DNA of 64,000 nt from Pseudomonas brassicacearum (GCF_000585995.1 NZ_CP007410.1:5697001-5761000); one strand, 5' to 3'; positions 1 through 8,872 are shown, counted from the stretch's first letter. The notes: generated from the letters alone by a model not told the origin. Translations and numbers: made by a program.

Positions 1-276
1 CCGCGACGCGATTGGAAGTGGCAGCTGTACGCAGGTTCGCGGACCGAACTTGGAGCCTCCGGCATACCCGAAGGTATCCCACGCACAGCCAGCCATGACA
101 GAACGACAAATACCGAAGTACTGTCGTCGGCTGGAATTATGCACCAAGTTAGCGGGCCGCGACGCCCGGACGCTGAATTGGCAGCGACAGGGGGAGGTTA
201 GCCAGAGCCCTTCCCACTCGGCAACCGCCAGAACTCGTCGGAAATGTCTGCTTAAATTAGAAGGTTGTCCGACCAT
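1..276 (-). CDS. Partial hypothetical ORF running off the left edge
   Basis: Reading the minus strand from an ATG at 274-276 gives 92 codons without a stop to the window edge, so the 3' end is missing. The peptide begins MVGQPSNLSRHFRRVL and later contains CRSVMAGCAWDTFGYAGG and KFGPRTCVQLPLPIASR. It has several cysteines, no signal peptide and no domain I recognise. A weak GGGA lies just before the ATG. The stretch is less GC-rich than typical genes here and sits beside repeated DNA, so it could be a frame inside a dispersed repeat rather than a real gene. No function is proposed. Confidence 0.35.
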   Translation of the reverse strand, partial: MVGQPSNLSRHFRRVLAVAEWEGLWLTSPCRCQFSVRASRPANLVHNSSRRQYFGICRSVMAGCAWDTFGYAGGSKFGPRTCVQLPLPIASR

Positions 277-318
277 TCCCACAAATTCTGATTTGGCTGT
301 CAGGGCATCGGGAGTGTG

Positions 319-631
319 TATATCCGTTTCTGCGGTAACGGCTACTTACGGTTCCGCCCTTACGGCGGGTCACTTTCGAAAATCCGGAAGCCGGCCCAGG
401 CGAAAGTAACCAAAGCGCTTTTGCCCCACCACTCGGCACCTCGCCTAGGCTCGGTGTGCCCGAACGCAGGCATTGCTCCGTGGGCCCGCCGCGAAGGGCC
501 ATCCATGGCCCAGCGCGGCTATCCCGGCATCCATGCCGGGATGCCCACTGCGCAATGCCTGCGTTCGGCCAGCGTGGTTAATGGGGCGCCGAGATCAACG
601 TCCGGTGCGAGGCGGCCTTATAGCCGACCTG
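319..631 (+). repeat. Large dispersed repeat, copy A of an inverted pair
   Basis: This ~310-bp block starts near TATCCGTTTCTGCGGTAACG and ends near the GCGAGGCGGCCT motif. Its reverse complement occurs at 978-1275 with scattered substitutions and one small length difference near 372-410. Internal frames resemble one another between copies (peptide KALLPHHSAPRLGS in A, KTLLPHHSVPRLGS in B), but copy A shifts frame halfway. It therefore looks like a non-coding or decayed repeat rather than a protein gene. I believe similar sequence is scattered in fluorescent pseudomonads, but this is from memory. Confidence 0.75.
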
Positions 632-658
632 GTTCTTGATGGAGACCGCGTTTCTCCT

Positions 659-746
659 GTGGGAGCGGGCTTGCTCGCAAAGGCGATGCCACTGTCGATG
701 AGGATGTTGCGTTTGCTGGCCTCATCGCGAGCAAGCTCGCTCCCAC
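659..746. repeat. REPIN (paired REP palindromes)
   Basis: GTGGGAGCGGGCTTGCTCGC at the left end and its near-inverse GCGAGCAAGCTCGCTCCCAC at the right end flank about 48 bp. This is the typical two-REP arrangement of fluorescent pseudomonads. It lies between the two arms of the large inverted repeat. Confidence 0.9.
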
Positions 747-794
747 AAGGGATGGGTGGCGTATACAAAATTTGTAGCTGTTGAAGGTCTAAAT

Positions 795-948
795 GTGGGA
801 GCGAGCTTGCTCGCGATGACGGTAGGAAATCCAACCGCTATGTCAAGGAATTACCGCTATCGCGAACAGGCTGAGGCTATGAAGACGCGACCGCAGTCAA
901 TCAGGATGCCGTATGTACCGGCCTCTTCGCGAGCAAGCCCGCTCCCAC
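795..948. repeat. Widely spaced REP pair
   Basis: A REP on the plus strand (795-816) and an inverted REP (929-948) are separated by about 110 bp, more than in the other REPINs here. The second REP abuts copy B of the large repeat. Confidence 0.8.
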
Positions 949-977
949 AATTGGGTCGGAGTACGACAAAAGAGACA

Positions 978-1275
978 GGTCGGCTCTCAGGCCGCCTCGC
1001 GTCGGACGTTGATCTCGGGCGCCCCATTAACCACGATGGCCGAACGTAGGTATTGCGCAGAGGGCACCTCGGCATGGATGCCGAGGTAGCCGCGCAGGGC
1101 CATGGATGGCCCTTCGCGGCGGCCCACGGAGCAATGCCTACGTTCGGGCATGCCGAGCCTAGGCGAGGCACCGAGTGGTGGGGCAAAAGCGTTTTGCTTA
1201 CTTTTGCGCTTCTCAAAAGTGAGCCGCCGTCAGGGCGGAACCCTAAGCCGCCGTTACCGCAGAAACGGATATGTA
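978..1275 (-). repeat. Large dispersed repeat, copy B (inverted)
   Basis: Reverse complement of the block at 319-631. Read on the minus strand it keeps one frame open over 857-1216 (119 codons), whereas copy A is frame-shifted. The two arms are separated by about 346 bp holding two REP pairs, so the region could fold into a very long cruciform or hairpin. Confidence 0.75.
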
Positions 1276-1296
1276 CTCAGTAAAAATGCCCCAAAC

Positions 1297-2397
1297 CTAC
1301 AACCGCCCCGCCAACGCATAGGGAGCAGGATCAATCACCGCCTCCCGCCCCAACATCAGATCCGTAAACAACCGACACGACGCAGGCGCCAACACCAACC
1401 CATTGCGATAATGCCCACAATTCAACCACAACCCCGCAAACCCCGGCACTTCGCCAATATAGGGAATACCCTCCGGAGACCCAGGCCGCAGCCCAGCCCA
1501 ATGGCCAACCACCTCAGCCCCCGCCAGCGCCGGAATCAACTGTTGCGCCGAAGCCTTCAGACTGTCCAAAGCAGCATCGGTCGGCGTCTTGTCGAAGCCC
1601 TCGCGCTCCAGCGTACTGCCAACCAGAATATGCCCATCGCGACGAGGAATCGCATAACGACCCTTGGCCAACACCATGCTCGATAAAAAATCCGACGCAC
1701 ACTTGTACAAAATCATCTGGCCCTTGACCGGCTCGACCGGCAACTTCAGCCCCAGCGTCTTGAGCAACTCACCGCTCCAGGCGCCTGCGGCCAGCACCAC
1801 CTGATCGCCATGTATCGGCCCCACCGAGCTGTCCACCCCGACGACACGCTCACCCTCGCGAATGAACCCACTGACTTCACAGTGCTCATGAACCGTGACA
1901 TTGGGCAGCGCCAGCAAGGCAGCCTTGAGGGATTTCACCAAGCGCGGATTACGCACGTTGGCCACATCGGCCATGTAGATCGCCCGGGAAAAACCCGCCC
2001 CCAGAACCGGCACAGCATCATGAACAGCGGAGATATCCACAGCCCGCAGCGGACGCCCTTCCCGCTCGGCCCAGGCCAGCGCCTCTTCCTGATCGTCCAG
2101 GTCCAGCCAATACAGGCCGGTGACATGCACTTGCGGATCGATCCCCGTGGCCGCAAACAAACGCTCGCCCAATTGTGGATAAAAATCCTGCGACCAATGG
2201 GCCAGCGCGGTGACCGCCGGGCTATAGCGCCACGGGTACAGCGGCGAAACGATACCGCCGCCGGCCCAGGACGACTCCTGGCCGAGACTGGAGCGGTCCA
2301 ACAGCACCACACGCTGCCCCTCGGACGCCAGATTGAACGCCGTCAGCAGGCCGATGACTCCGCCGCCGACAATCACCACTTGCTGTTGCCTGGTCAT
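1297..2397 (-). CDS. thiO: FAD-dependent glycine oxidase ThiO
   Basis: Predicted flavoprotein of the DAO family. ThiO oxidises glycine to the imine used to build the thiazole ring of thiamine. The N-terminus shows the dinucleotide-binding loop GGGVIGLLTAF after a beta strand, and the C-terminal part has the GLRPGSPEGIPYIG segment typical of these oxidases. I chose the ATG at 2395-2397 (MTRQQQVVIVGGG); an upstream ATG at 2430 would add 11 residues that do not look like the family. The resulting length of 366 residues fits ThiO. It lies just downstream of pilE on the same strand, with a 54-bp gap. In P. aeruginosa, as I recall, thiO also borders this pilus cluster. Confidence 0.9.
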   Translation of the reverse strand: MTRQQQVVIVGGGVIGLLTAFNLASEGQRVVLLDRSSLGQESSWAGGGIVSPLYPWRYSPAVTALAHWSQDFYPQLGERLFAATGIDPQVHVTGLYWLDLDDQEEALAWAEREGRPLRAVDISAVHDAVPVLGAGFSRAIYMADVANVRNPRLVKSLKAALLALPNVTVHEHCEVSGFIREGERVVGVDSSVGPIHGDQVVLAAGAWSGELLKTLGLKLPVEPVKGQMILYKCASDFLSSMVLAKGRYAIPRRDGHILVGSTLEREGFDKTPTDAALDSLKASAQQLIPALAGAEVVGHWAGLRPGSPEGIPYIGEVPGFAGLWLNCGHYRNGLVLAPASCRLFTDLMLGREAVIDPAPYALAGRL

Positions 2398-2451
2398 GTT
2401 TTGATTCGACTCATAAGACAGAGGGCGCAAGCGTGCACCCGAATAAAAAAC

Positions 2452-2853
2452 TCAGCGGCCCCAGCAATCCTTGGCGGTCAGCCCGGCAGCCTGGTTGACC
2501 ATGTCTCGCGTGCCTGTGTTGTTGATCCTGAAATCACCGCACTTGTCCGTGGCCATGGACGAACCGCTCTTGCGCACGGCGGTCAGGGTGAAGCTTTGGT
2601 CCGCCAGTGTCTGGGTAATGGTATAAAAATCGTTGCCGCTGCTCAGGCCTGTGGCGTTGGTGTAGACGTTATTCTTCGAGTAATAACGTTCAAGAATTTG
2701 CGCCTGCTGCGCCAACAGCCCGGCGATTTCAGTACGTCGGCCCTTCTTCATGTATTCGGTCAGGCTCGGATAGCCGATGGTGATCACAATACCGATGATC
2801 GCGATCACGATCATGATTTCGATCAAGGTGAAACCCCGGTTGGATCTGTGCAT
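2452..2853 (-). CDS. pilE: Type IV pilus minor pilin PilE
   Basis: A 133-residue prepilin with a short basic leader ending in RG, followed by the class III signal FTLIEIMIVIAIIGIVI with Phe1 and Glu5. PilD would cleave after the glycine and methylate Phe1. The C-terminal half has two cysteines (near CGDFRIN and at the CWGR end) that could form the usual D-region disulfide. It is the last gene of the pilus operon, 10 bp after pilY1. Minor pilins prime pilus assembly as a tip complex in the inner membrane. Confidence 0.92.
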   Translation of the reverse strand: MHRSNRGFTLIEIMIVIAIIGIVITIGYPSLTEYMKKGRRTEIAGLLAQQAQILERYYSKNNVYTNATGLSSGNDFYTITQTLADQSFTLTAVRKSGSSMATDKCGDFRINNTGTRDMVNQAAGLTAKDCWGR

Positions 2854-2863
2854 ACCTTACCTC

Positions 2864-5800
2864 TCACTGAATTTGTCGCCACATGATGCGACGGCTGCCG
2901 CCAACGGTTTTTTCCAGCAACTCGGTGATGTTGCCGCTGGAGTCGTTGACGATCATGTTGGTGGCCCCGCTGGCGCTGACGACGGCACTCAAGGTCGGGA
3001 TACCGCCGGTGAAGACCACCCCGCTGGAAATCGTGTCGAGGGTATTGAGCGCACCGTCACCGTTGGTATCGAGCACCGCGTAGTTGAGCATCTTACCGTT
3101 GAACGCATCCACTTCGATCAGTTTGCCGGTACCGAAGCTGGCGCATGGGTCGGTGGTGTCCACGGCGGCCGTGGTAAAGACCACGCGCCCGCTCACCAGA
3201 TTGGCCGGGTTGATCACCCGCTCGCCGGTCAGCACGTTGTTGTACACCAGGGGCAGGTACCAGCCCTTTTTCGAAGGATAAGCCACGTCGTTCTGGCTGG
3301 TGGTCACGAACTGCCCCGTGGTGCCTGAGAACACCCCGGTGATGGACTGCGCCTGCAGGCTCGATACAGTGATTTGCCCGGCGCCGCCGGTGGCGTCCCA
3401 GATCGAGTAGAACCCTTGCAGGTCCTTGTTGAGTTTGTCCGCCGTTTCGTTGAACTTGCCGGTGCCGAAAAATACCTGGGTACCGCCCTGCGGATTGTCT
3501 GCCAGCAACGGTTGAACGGTGATCGGCTGGGTCGCGCCACCGGGCGCGGTGAACAACGGCTGGCCGGCAAACGCCACGCCCCAAGCGGTCGGGGAAGTGC
3601 CACTGAGGTCGAATTTCCACATCCTTCCTCTCAAGTCGCCCCCGTACGCAGCCTGCACCACGTTCTGGGAATTGACCCGCAGCTTGACCGACGACAGGCC
3701 GTTATTGGTTTCGCTGCTGTTGATGACGATTTTCCTGATCAACGAACCGTCGCGGATGTCCACCACGTACAACGCCGCCACGCCGCTGTTGCTGCCATAG
3801 CCATTGGAGATGAACGCCGCCCAGCGTCCATCCGCCAGGCGGGCGACTTCGGGGTGGGCGTAGGCGTAGCCCAGATCATTGAAGGCGTTGGCCGTGTTGG
3901 CAACGGCCGGTGCGCTGATTTCCCACAGCGCCCGAAATGCATTGCCCGCCGCCGCATCGAACAGCTGGACCGCGAAGAACGTCTTGCCTCCGGCGCCAGT
4001 GCCGCCCACGGCCACCGTCTTCCAGGCACTTCCCGATTGCGTATCGAACACGCCGATCTGGCCATCCACCAAGAACTTGTGGCTCACACCATTGATGTAG
4101 GTGGTATCGGCAATGTCCTGCAACGAGGGCAGCACGCTCGACGGCATGTAGGCGTAACGCCGCGTACCGTTGGCACTGTTGATGACACTGAAAAAACCGT
4201 CGTTGGCGTTCACCACCAGGTTGGCGCTCATGTTCGTCGCCTTGGTCGTCAGATACGTGCTGTAGCTGGTGTCGTTGAGCAAATCCGCGGCGGTCTGCTC
4301 ATTGGGCGATGCCAGCACCAGTGGCGAGTTGATGATGTCCCCCAGTAACACGCTGCGCACCTTCAAGCCGGTTTTGTTGACGCCCTTGCTCCACTCCACC
4401 AGATCGTTGCCGGTGATTCCCGTGGGCAGGTTCTGGTTGAGGCTGGTTTGCTGGGCCGGTGAAAAGTTAGCGTAGGCCAAGGTCACAGGCGCATTGGTCG
4501 CGGTATTCCACGACTGATAAATCGGCGCCGTGGCGCCGGGCACGATGGCCGTGTCGGTGGTCCATTGCACTGCAGCCCTGTTGACCGTGCCGGCCGAGGT
4601 GAAGCCGAACGCCCGGATGGTCCCGCGCCAGTCCTTGGGGTCATACGTGGTCTGGTAGTAGCTGGAGGTACTGGACAACGTGGCGGCATTGGTCGTGCCA
4701 GCGCCCCCGGACCCGGCCTTGGAGGTGATGTCGCTCAGGGCAGAGGCCAACGCCGAGTTGAGGCCTTCGCTGTCGGTCGCTTGGTAATACTTGCCCGCCC
4801 CGTAGCGGGCGGCGTCGGAGAGCATTTGATTGGTGGCGGTAAAACCCACGGTGTAGGTGTTCAGGTACTGCCGATTGAAATCCGTGGCGTTCCAGCTCTG
4901 GCCGGTGGCGTCGGTGCCGGTGGAGCGCATGTCGATGTCGAAGGCGAACTTGGCGATGTCGTCCAGGTAGAGCGTGTCGCCCTCGCTGTCACCACTGGGG
5001 TTGTCGCCATCGTTGGTGCTGATGCCATCCCAGTTGGGCAGCCGGGCGCCGCCCGTTGGGGTACCCTGCGGGTCGTTGGTGGGGAATGTCCGGTCATAGG
5101 TGGGCAACCCGTCGGTGATCACCACGCCGAAGTTTTTCTGGCAACGGTACTGGATCGGGCTGGTATAAGTGCTCGGCGTGCCGTTGTAGTACGGCGCCAT
5201 GCCCCTGAAGTAACGGGTGACTTCGTAATAGCTCTCGGCCAGCGGCGTATTCGCGACGGCACCCAGCGCGTTGATGGCGTTGATCAGGGCAGTGTAGTTG
5301 GTGTTGGCCTGGGTCTGGGTCACGCTGCCGCTGACCGGTGACAGATCGCTGACCGCACGGGCGATGTAGCCCCCAGGACCTGAGTTGTTGCTGTTGGGCG
5401 GGTTGAAGGTGGCAAGGCCAATGCGCAAGGCGCGGTTAGCGGCGACCAAGTCGTTGGAGACATCCCGTGCCACGTTGATTCGATAGTCGTTGGGGATCGT
5501 GCCGGTGGTGAAGTCCCGGCTCGATCCGTTGGCCAGGGTCACCAGATACGCCAGGTATTTACCGGTGTAACGGGTATTGCCGCCTCCCACAGGATCTGGC
5601 AACCGAAGACAGACCCGCCCAATGCTGGGTCGATAGAAACCGTACCAGCCAGACGAGCAGCCGCCCCGCAACAGACCTACCAACAGGATGTTCGAATCTT
5701 CCAGGTCCAGCTCATACCTGTCGTTACAGTTGTTACTGGCGCTGCAAGCATAAGTGCGCGTCTGTGTCGCCGCCGGATCAAACCCCGCCGCCCAGATAAT

Positions 5801-5977
5801 ATTATTCATACTCCCCGAATCATCGATCAGCAGCATCACGTTCGGCGTAACCGCAGCCGCACTCAACAGCGGCGAATCCGAGGGCGTGAACGCAAACGCC
5901 GGGGCCGCCAGGTAAAGGCTGAGCAACGCGCCCCACAGCGCCTGCATCCAATTGCGGCGCACCTTAGTACTTCGCAT
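2864..5977 (-). CDS. pilY1: Type IV pilus tip adhesin/assembly factor PilY1
   Basis: Large secreted protein of about 1037 residues. A signal peptide (MQALWGALLSLYLAAPAFA region) is followed closely by a metal-site motif DDSGSM of a von Willebrand A-like domain. The C-terminal half is the PilY1 beta-propeller. About 70 residues from the end an EF-hand-like calcium loop is visible (DTNGDGALNTLD). PilY1 promotes pilus extension, adhesion and surface sensing. I chose the ATG at 5975-5977 because a GGAGAG site precedes it by about 6 bp and it overlaps the end of pilX by 14 bp; the next Met at 5947 is an alternative. The longer frame from 6106 is unlikely. It is slightly shorter than the P. aeruginosa protein as I remember it. 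No pilY2 follows. Confidence 0.93.
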   Translation of the reverse strand: MRSTKVRRNWMQALWGALLSLYLAAPAFAFTPSDSPLLSAAAVTPNVMLLIDDSGSMNNIIWAAGFDPAATQTRTYACSASNNCNDRYELDLEDSNILLVGLLRGGCSSGWYGFYRPSIGRVCLRLPDPVGGGNTRYTGKYLAYLVTLANGSSRDFTTGTIPNDYRINVARDVSNDLVAANRALRIGLATFNPPNSNNSGPGGYIARAVSDLSPVSGSVTQTQANTNYTALINAINALGAVANTPLAESYYEVTRYFRGMAPYYNGTPSTYTSPIQYRCQKNFGVVITDGLPTYDRTFPTNDPQGTPTGGARLPNWDGISTNDGDNPSGDSEGDTLYLDDIAKFAFDIDMRSTGTDATGQSWNATDFNRQYLNTYTVGFTATNQMLSDAARYGAGKYYQATDSEGLNSALASALSDITSKAGSGGAGTTNAATLSSTSSYYQTTYDPKDWRGTIRAFGFTSAGTVNRAAVQWTTDTAIVPGATAPIYQSWNTATNAPVTLAYANFSPAQQTSLNQNLPTGITGNDLVEWSKGVNKTGLKVRSVLLGDIINSPLVLASPNEQTAADLLNDTSYSTYLTTKATNMSANLVVNANDGFFSVINSANGTRRYAYMPSSVLPSLQDIADTTYINGVSHKFLVDGQIGVFDTQSGSAWKTVAVGGTGAGGKTFFAVQLFDAAAGNAFRALWEISAPAVANTANAFNDLGYAYAHPEVARLADGRWAAFISNGYGSNSGVAALYVVDIRDGSLIRKIVINSSETNNGLSSVKLRVNSQNVVQAAYGGDLRGRMWKFDLSGTSPTAWGVAFAGQPLFTAPGGATQPITVQPLLADNPQGGTQVFFGTGKFNETADKLNKDLQGFYSIWDATGGAGQITVSSLQAQSITGVFSGTTGQFVTTSQNDVAYPSKKGWYLPLVYNNVLTGERVINPANLVSGRVVFTTAAVDTTDPCASFGTGKLIEVDAFNGKMLNYAVLDTNGDGALNTLDTISSGVVFTGGIPTLSAVVSASGATNMIVNDSSGNITELLEKTVGGSRRIMWRQIQ

Positions 5978-6443
5978 AAATGCTCTCCACCACGCTGCGC
6001 TGGTTATTCCCCACCACAGCCACCGCCGTGATCCTGTACAGCGTCGCCGACGTATTGCTGGGCACATTGACCGCCGCGAGCGTGGTGCCAATGTTCTGCA
6101 CCCCATAAAACCCGCCAGCGGCGGCGACCCAGGTCACTCCCGACAATGAGTTGCGCCCGGCTACCGAGAGGGTCGCCGACTCAGCCGGAGGCGCACATTG
6201 CGTTGTGGTGGTACACACCGCCAGCGCATAGGTCTCGACCTGCACCGCACTCTCGCCCATCCTCAGCGCCGCCTCGGCGATCTGGAAAGACTGGTTGCGC
6301 AGCATGACGCTGCTGGTCATCTTTTCCTGGAGCGTGGCGCTCTGCATCGACGACAGGCCGATCAGCGTCAGCAGCAACAGGAAAACCAGGCTGACCAGCA
6401 AGGCCATGCCGCGCTGGCTGTGTTTGATGGACGTCGTATTCAT
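5964..6443 (-). CDS. pilX: Type IV pilus minor pilin PilX
   Basis: A 159-residue prepilin from the ATG at 6441-6443. The leader ends QRG and the mature protein begins MALLVSLVFLLLL, so residue 1 is Met and residue 5 is Val rather than the usual Glu. Loss of Glu5 is known for the GspK/PilX type of tip pilin and fits this assignment. The gene is 10 bp after pilW and overlaps pilY1. PilX, PilV, PilW and FimU form the initiating tip with PilY1. Confidence 0.9.
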   Translation of the reverse strand: MNTTSIKHSQRGMALLVSLVFLLLLTLIGLSSMQSATLQEKMTSSVMLRNQSFQIAEAALRMGESAVQVETYALAVCTTTTQCAPPAESATLSVAGRNSLSGVTWVAAAGGFYGVQNIGTTLAAVNVPSNTSATLYRITAVAVVGNNQRSVVESIYAKY

Positions 6444-6453
6444 CAAGCGCCCC

Positions 6454-7167
6454 TCACAAGAGCCGGTTGCGCAAAGCGGCAACCACGTTGAAGGTCTGCT
6501 CGCGCACGGCGTTCTTCGGATCGAAGAGCGTCAGGGTCAGGCGCACGCTGCGAATCAGGGCCGGGTCCGCCGGATTGCTGCTGTAGCTCGACGCCGCGGT
6601 GGCCGACGCGCTACCGGCCACGCCGAACGTCACGTTGAACGTTCGCACGTTGTCTACCAGCACCGCCTGGGTCGGGTTGCCGGCACCGGTGCCCATCAGC
6701 AACTGGTTATTACTGAAGCTGTAGACCAGTCGTCGTATCGGAAACGCCAGCTGCCCGGTCGCGGGTGCCCGTACGCCGGTGTAGGCGGTGGCCGAGGTGC
6801 GGCAATCGGAGACGACGGTCCACGTCGGCGCACCGCCGCCACTGCCGACATCCGTCGTCACCAGGGTCAGTTTCAGGTTGGCGTTGTCCCAGCGGATCGG
6901 CGTGATCTGACTGGCATTGAAATCCCCCGCCGTGGAAGCATCGGTAATGGTTCCCAGACAACCGAACATGCCCACCATGCGCAGCTCCTGGACCATTTTG
7001 CTCAGGGCGAACCGGGCATCCTCCTGCATCACCGCCGCGGCACCCTGGCTGATGTAGGTGTTTTTGGCCGCAATGAAAATCTGCACGACGCCCAGCACGA
7101 CGATCAGGCTGAGCACCAGCGCGATCATCAATTCAATCAGGCCGAATCCCCGGCAATGCCTGCTCAT
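6454..7167 (-). CDS. pilW: Type IV pilus minor pilin PilW
   Basis: 237 residues beginning MSRHCRGFGLIELMIALVLS, a class III leader with Phe1 and Glu5. Length and the segment QEDARFALSKMVQELRMVGM are typical of PilW, the largest minor pilin. Its ATG overlaps the TGA of pilV (ATGA at 7164-7167), which suggests translational coupling. It acts in the inner-membrane tip complex of the type IV pilus. Confidence 0.92.
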   Translation of the reverse strand: MSRHCRGFGLIELMIALVLSLIVVLGVVQIFIAAKNTYISQGAAAVMQEDARFALSKMVQELRMVGMFGCLGTITDASTAGDFNASQITPIRWDNANLKLTLVTTDVGSGGGAPTWTVVSDCRTSATAYTGVRAPATGQLAFPIRRLVYSFSNNQLLMGTGAGNPTQAVLVDNVRTFNVTFGVAGSASATAASSYSSNPADPALIRSVRLTLTLFDPKNAVREQTFNVVAALRNRLL

Positions 7168-7625
7168 GGCGGCGTCCCCAGCGGGTCGACGGCGGCACGA
7201 CTGGTCAGTACAAAGCTGCGTCGCGCCTCGGCCGCATCGGACGTGTTGGCGGCTCGGTCGTCGTCCCAGGAAATGGTAATGGTGTAGACCCGCTGGTTCA
7301 GTCGTATGGTGCCCGTGGCCGTGGCACCGCCGAAGGCAATGATGTTGGTCTTGAAGTCGTAGAGGTCCTGGTCACGCGCCACGTTAAGGTTTGGTGAATT
7401 GGGTGGCGTGATGGTGTAGTCGGCACCGGAATTGGCGCGAATACGGTCCAGGATGTCGTAGGCGATGAAGCTGGCCTGGCTGGTCATGCGCGAACTGTCG
7501 GTGTACTTGAGGGCATTGAGCTGGATCATCGCCGCCCCCAGCATGCCCACGCCGAGGATCAGCACCGCCACCAGCACCTCGATCAGCGTCATGCCCGCCT
7601 GTGCCCTGTTACTGCAATCCTTCAT
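7164..7625 (-). CDS. pilV: Type IV pilus minor pilin PilV
   Basis: 153 residues from the ATG at 7623-7625, which overlaps the fimU stop codon as ATGA. The leader ends QAG and the mature part starts MTLIEVLVAVLILGVGMLG, with Glu5 present but Met at position 1. The following FIAYDILDRIRAN segment is typical of PilV. The upstream extension to 7664 lacks a plausible leader and is discarded. Confidence 0.92.
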   Translation of the reverse strand: MKDCSNRAQAGMTLIEVLVAVLILGVGMLGAAMIQLNALKYTDSSRMTSQASFIAYDILDRIRANSGADYTITPPNSPNLNVARDQDLYDFKTNIIAFGGATATGTIRLNQRVYTITISWDDDRAANTSDAAEARRSFVLTSRAAVDPLGTPP

Positions 7626-8095
7626 CCGCACCCACCACCCAATACGATTCGTCCATTGAGGCAAACACTCAGCGTCCGGCTCTGCGCCCCCCTTACATAA
7701 TTGAAACTCACCGGCACGGCCAGGGCCGACAACCCGCCAAGGCTGTTGAAATCGATGCTGGTCACCTCCAAGCTTAGTGTCAGAGTGACGCCGCTGCCCA
7801 TCGCTGGAATAACCCGCAATACATTGGCCGGCGAGCCAGTACTGTCGTACACCGTGAGTTCGCCGCTCCAGGCCCCGCCCTCGGCCGTGGGGCGAATTCG
7901 AATGGTGGTACCGCGATCGATCGCCTCCATCCGGGCGAAGTTCAGTGCCCGGCGCAGATCGCCGATCTCGGTATCGGCCTTGGTGCTTTGCATCGATCCA
8001 GTAAACGCCGGTACCGCCATCGTGATCAGGATCAGCAGCACACCCAAGGCCACCAGCACCTCGATCAGCGTGAAACCTTTTGTACGAGGATCCAT
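7622..8095 (-). CDS. fimU: Type IV pilus minor pilin FimU (GspH-like)
   Basis: 157 residues from the ATG at 8093-8095: MDPRTKGFTLIEVLVALGVL, with Gly-Phe cleavage site and Glu5. The middle shows RRALNFARMEAIDRG, the GspH/FimT signature, and the C-terminus ends with a Cys pair around VCLNGRIVLGGGCG. It is the first gene of the pilus operon, so the promoter should lie in 8096-8356. FimU and FimT are related; I assign FimU here because pilV follows directly. Confidence 0.85.
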   Translation of the reverse strand: MDPRTKGFTLIEVLVALGVLLILITMAVPAFTGSMQSTKADTEIGDLRRALNFARMEAIDRGTTIRIRPTAEGGAWSGELTVYDSTGSPANVLRVIPAMGSGVTLTLSLEVTSIDFNSLGGLSALAVPVSFNYVRGAQSRTLSVCLNGRIVLGGGCG

Positions 8096-8173
8096 CGGTG
8101 CCCTCCGTTGCCGTCGGCTATACCTGCTTCTACACGCTAGAACAAACCACCGCTGTGTGCCCAATACTGCCCT

Positions 8174-8305
8174 GTGGCGAGGGGATTTATCCCCGCTGGG
8201 TTGCGCAGCGGCCCCCAAACCAACCTACGCAGGGTGTCAGGTTGGATCGTAATCAGCTTCATTGGGGCTGCTGCGCAGCCCAACGGGGATAAATCCCCTC
8301 GCCAC
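8174..8305. repeat. Inverted repeat of the GTGGCGAGGGGATTTATCCCC family
   Basis: Two arms in inverse orientation: GTGGCGAGGGGATTTATCCC at 8174 and its inverse ending GCCAC at 8305, with inner arms rich in GCTGCGCAG. Related copies sit at 44272-44400 and 54863-54954. It occupies most of the gap between divergent fimU and fimT and is unrelated to the GTGGGAGC REPIN family. Confidence 0.85.
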
Positions 8306-8356
8306 AATGGGCTATTAATCTTGAATCCGCTTCACATTCTCCAGGGAGGAGATGTC

Positions 8357-8872
8357 ATGCACCAACAGGGCTTCAGCCTGATCGAGCTGCTCATGGGACT
8401 AGTGATTGCGGCAATTGTTCTGCCGTGGGCCTGCGCAAGCTATACAGCGCTGGTCGAAGCCACCGAACGCAAAGACGCCGCGCAGTTGCTGGCCAGTGGT
8501 TTGCGTAGCGCCCGCAGTGAAGCCATCACGCGCAACCGGACCGTCGTGATCAGGGGGATAGACAACGATTGGGGCCGAGGCTGGCGGATCACCCTGGACG
8601 ACAAGGAGAAGACATTGCTGATGGAGCGCAGCGGCCGCGCGCGCGTGATAGGCAACTGGCCGGTGAAGCGCTCGGTGAGGTTCGGCAGCCAAGGGCAAGC
8701 GCTGCTGCCCAGCGACGCATTCCAGGCTGGCACACTGCATGTCTGCGCCAAACGCGAGCCGGTCAGTCACCATCAGGTGGTGCTGGCGCGCAGCGGGCGC
8801 ATCAGCCTGCGCAGCGAAAAAACCGAGCAGGCCTTGTGCGAAAAAGGCTTAAAGCAGGGAGCGAACGCGTAG
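8357..8872 (+). CDS. fimT: Type IV pilus pseudopilin FimT (GspH family)
   Basis: 171 residues from the ATG at 8357, preceded by GGGAGGAG. The leader MHQQG is followed by [18 protein letters not shown] with Phe1 and Glu5, and the GspH signature [17 protein letters not shown] is present. FimT has been linked to DNA uptake by type IV pili in other gammaproteobacteria. It is divergent from fimU, and its last 24 bases overlap the 3' end of convergent ispH. The upstream extension to 8174 only reads through the repeat. Confidence 0.85.
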   Translation: MHQQGFSLIELLMGLVIAAIVLPWACASYTALVEATERKDAAQLLASGLRSARSEAITRNRTVVIRGIDNDWGRGWRITLDDKEKTLLMERSGRARVIGNWPVKRSVRFGSQGQALLPSDAFQAGTLHVCAKREPVSHHQVVLARSGRISLRSEKTEQALCEKGLKQGANA

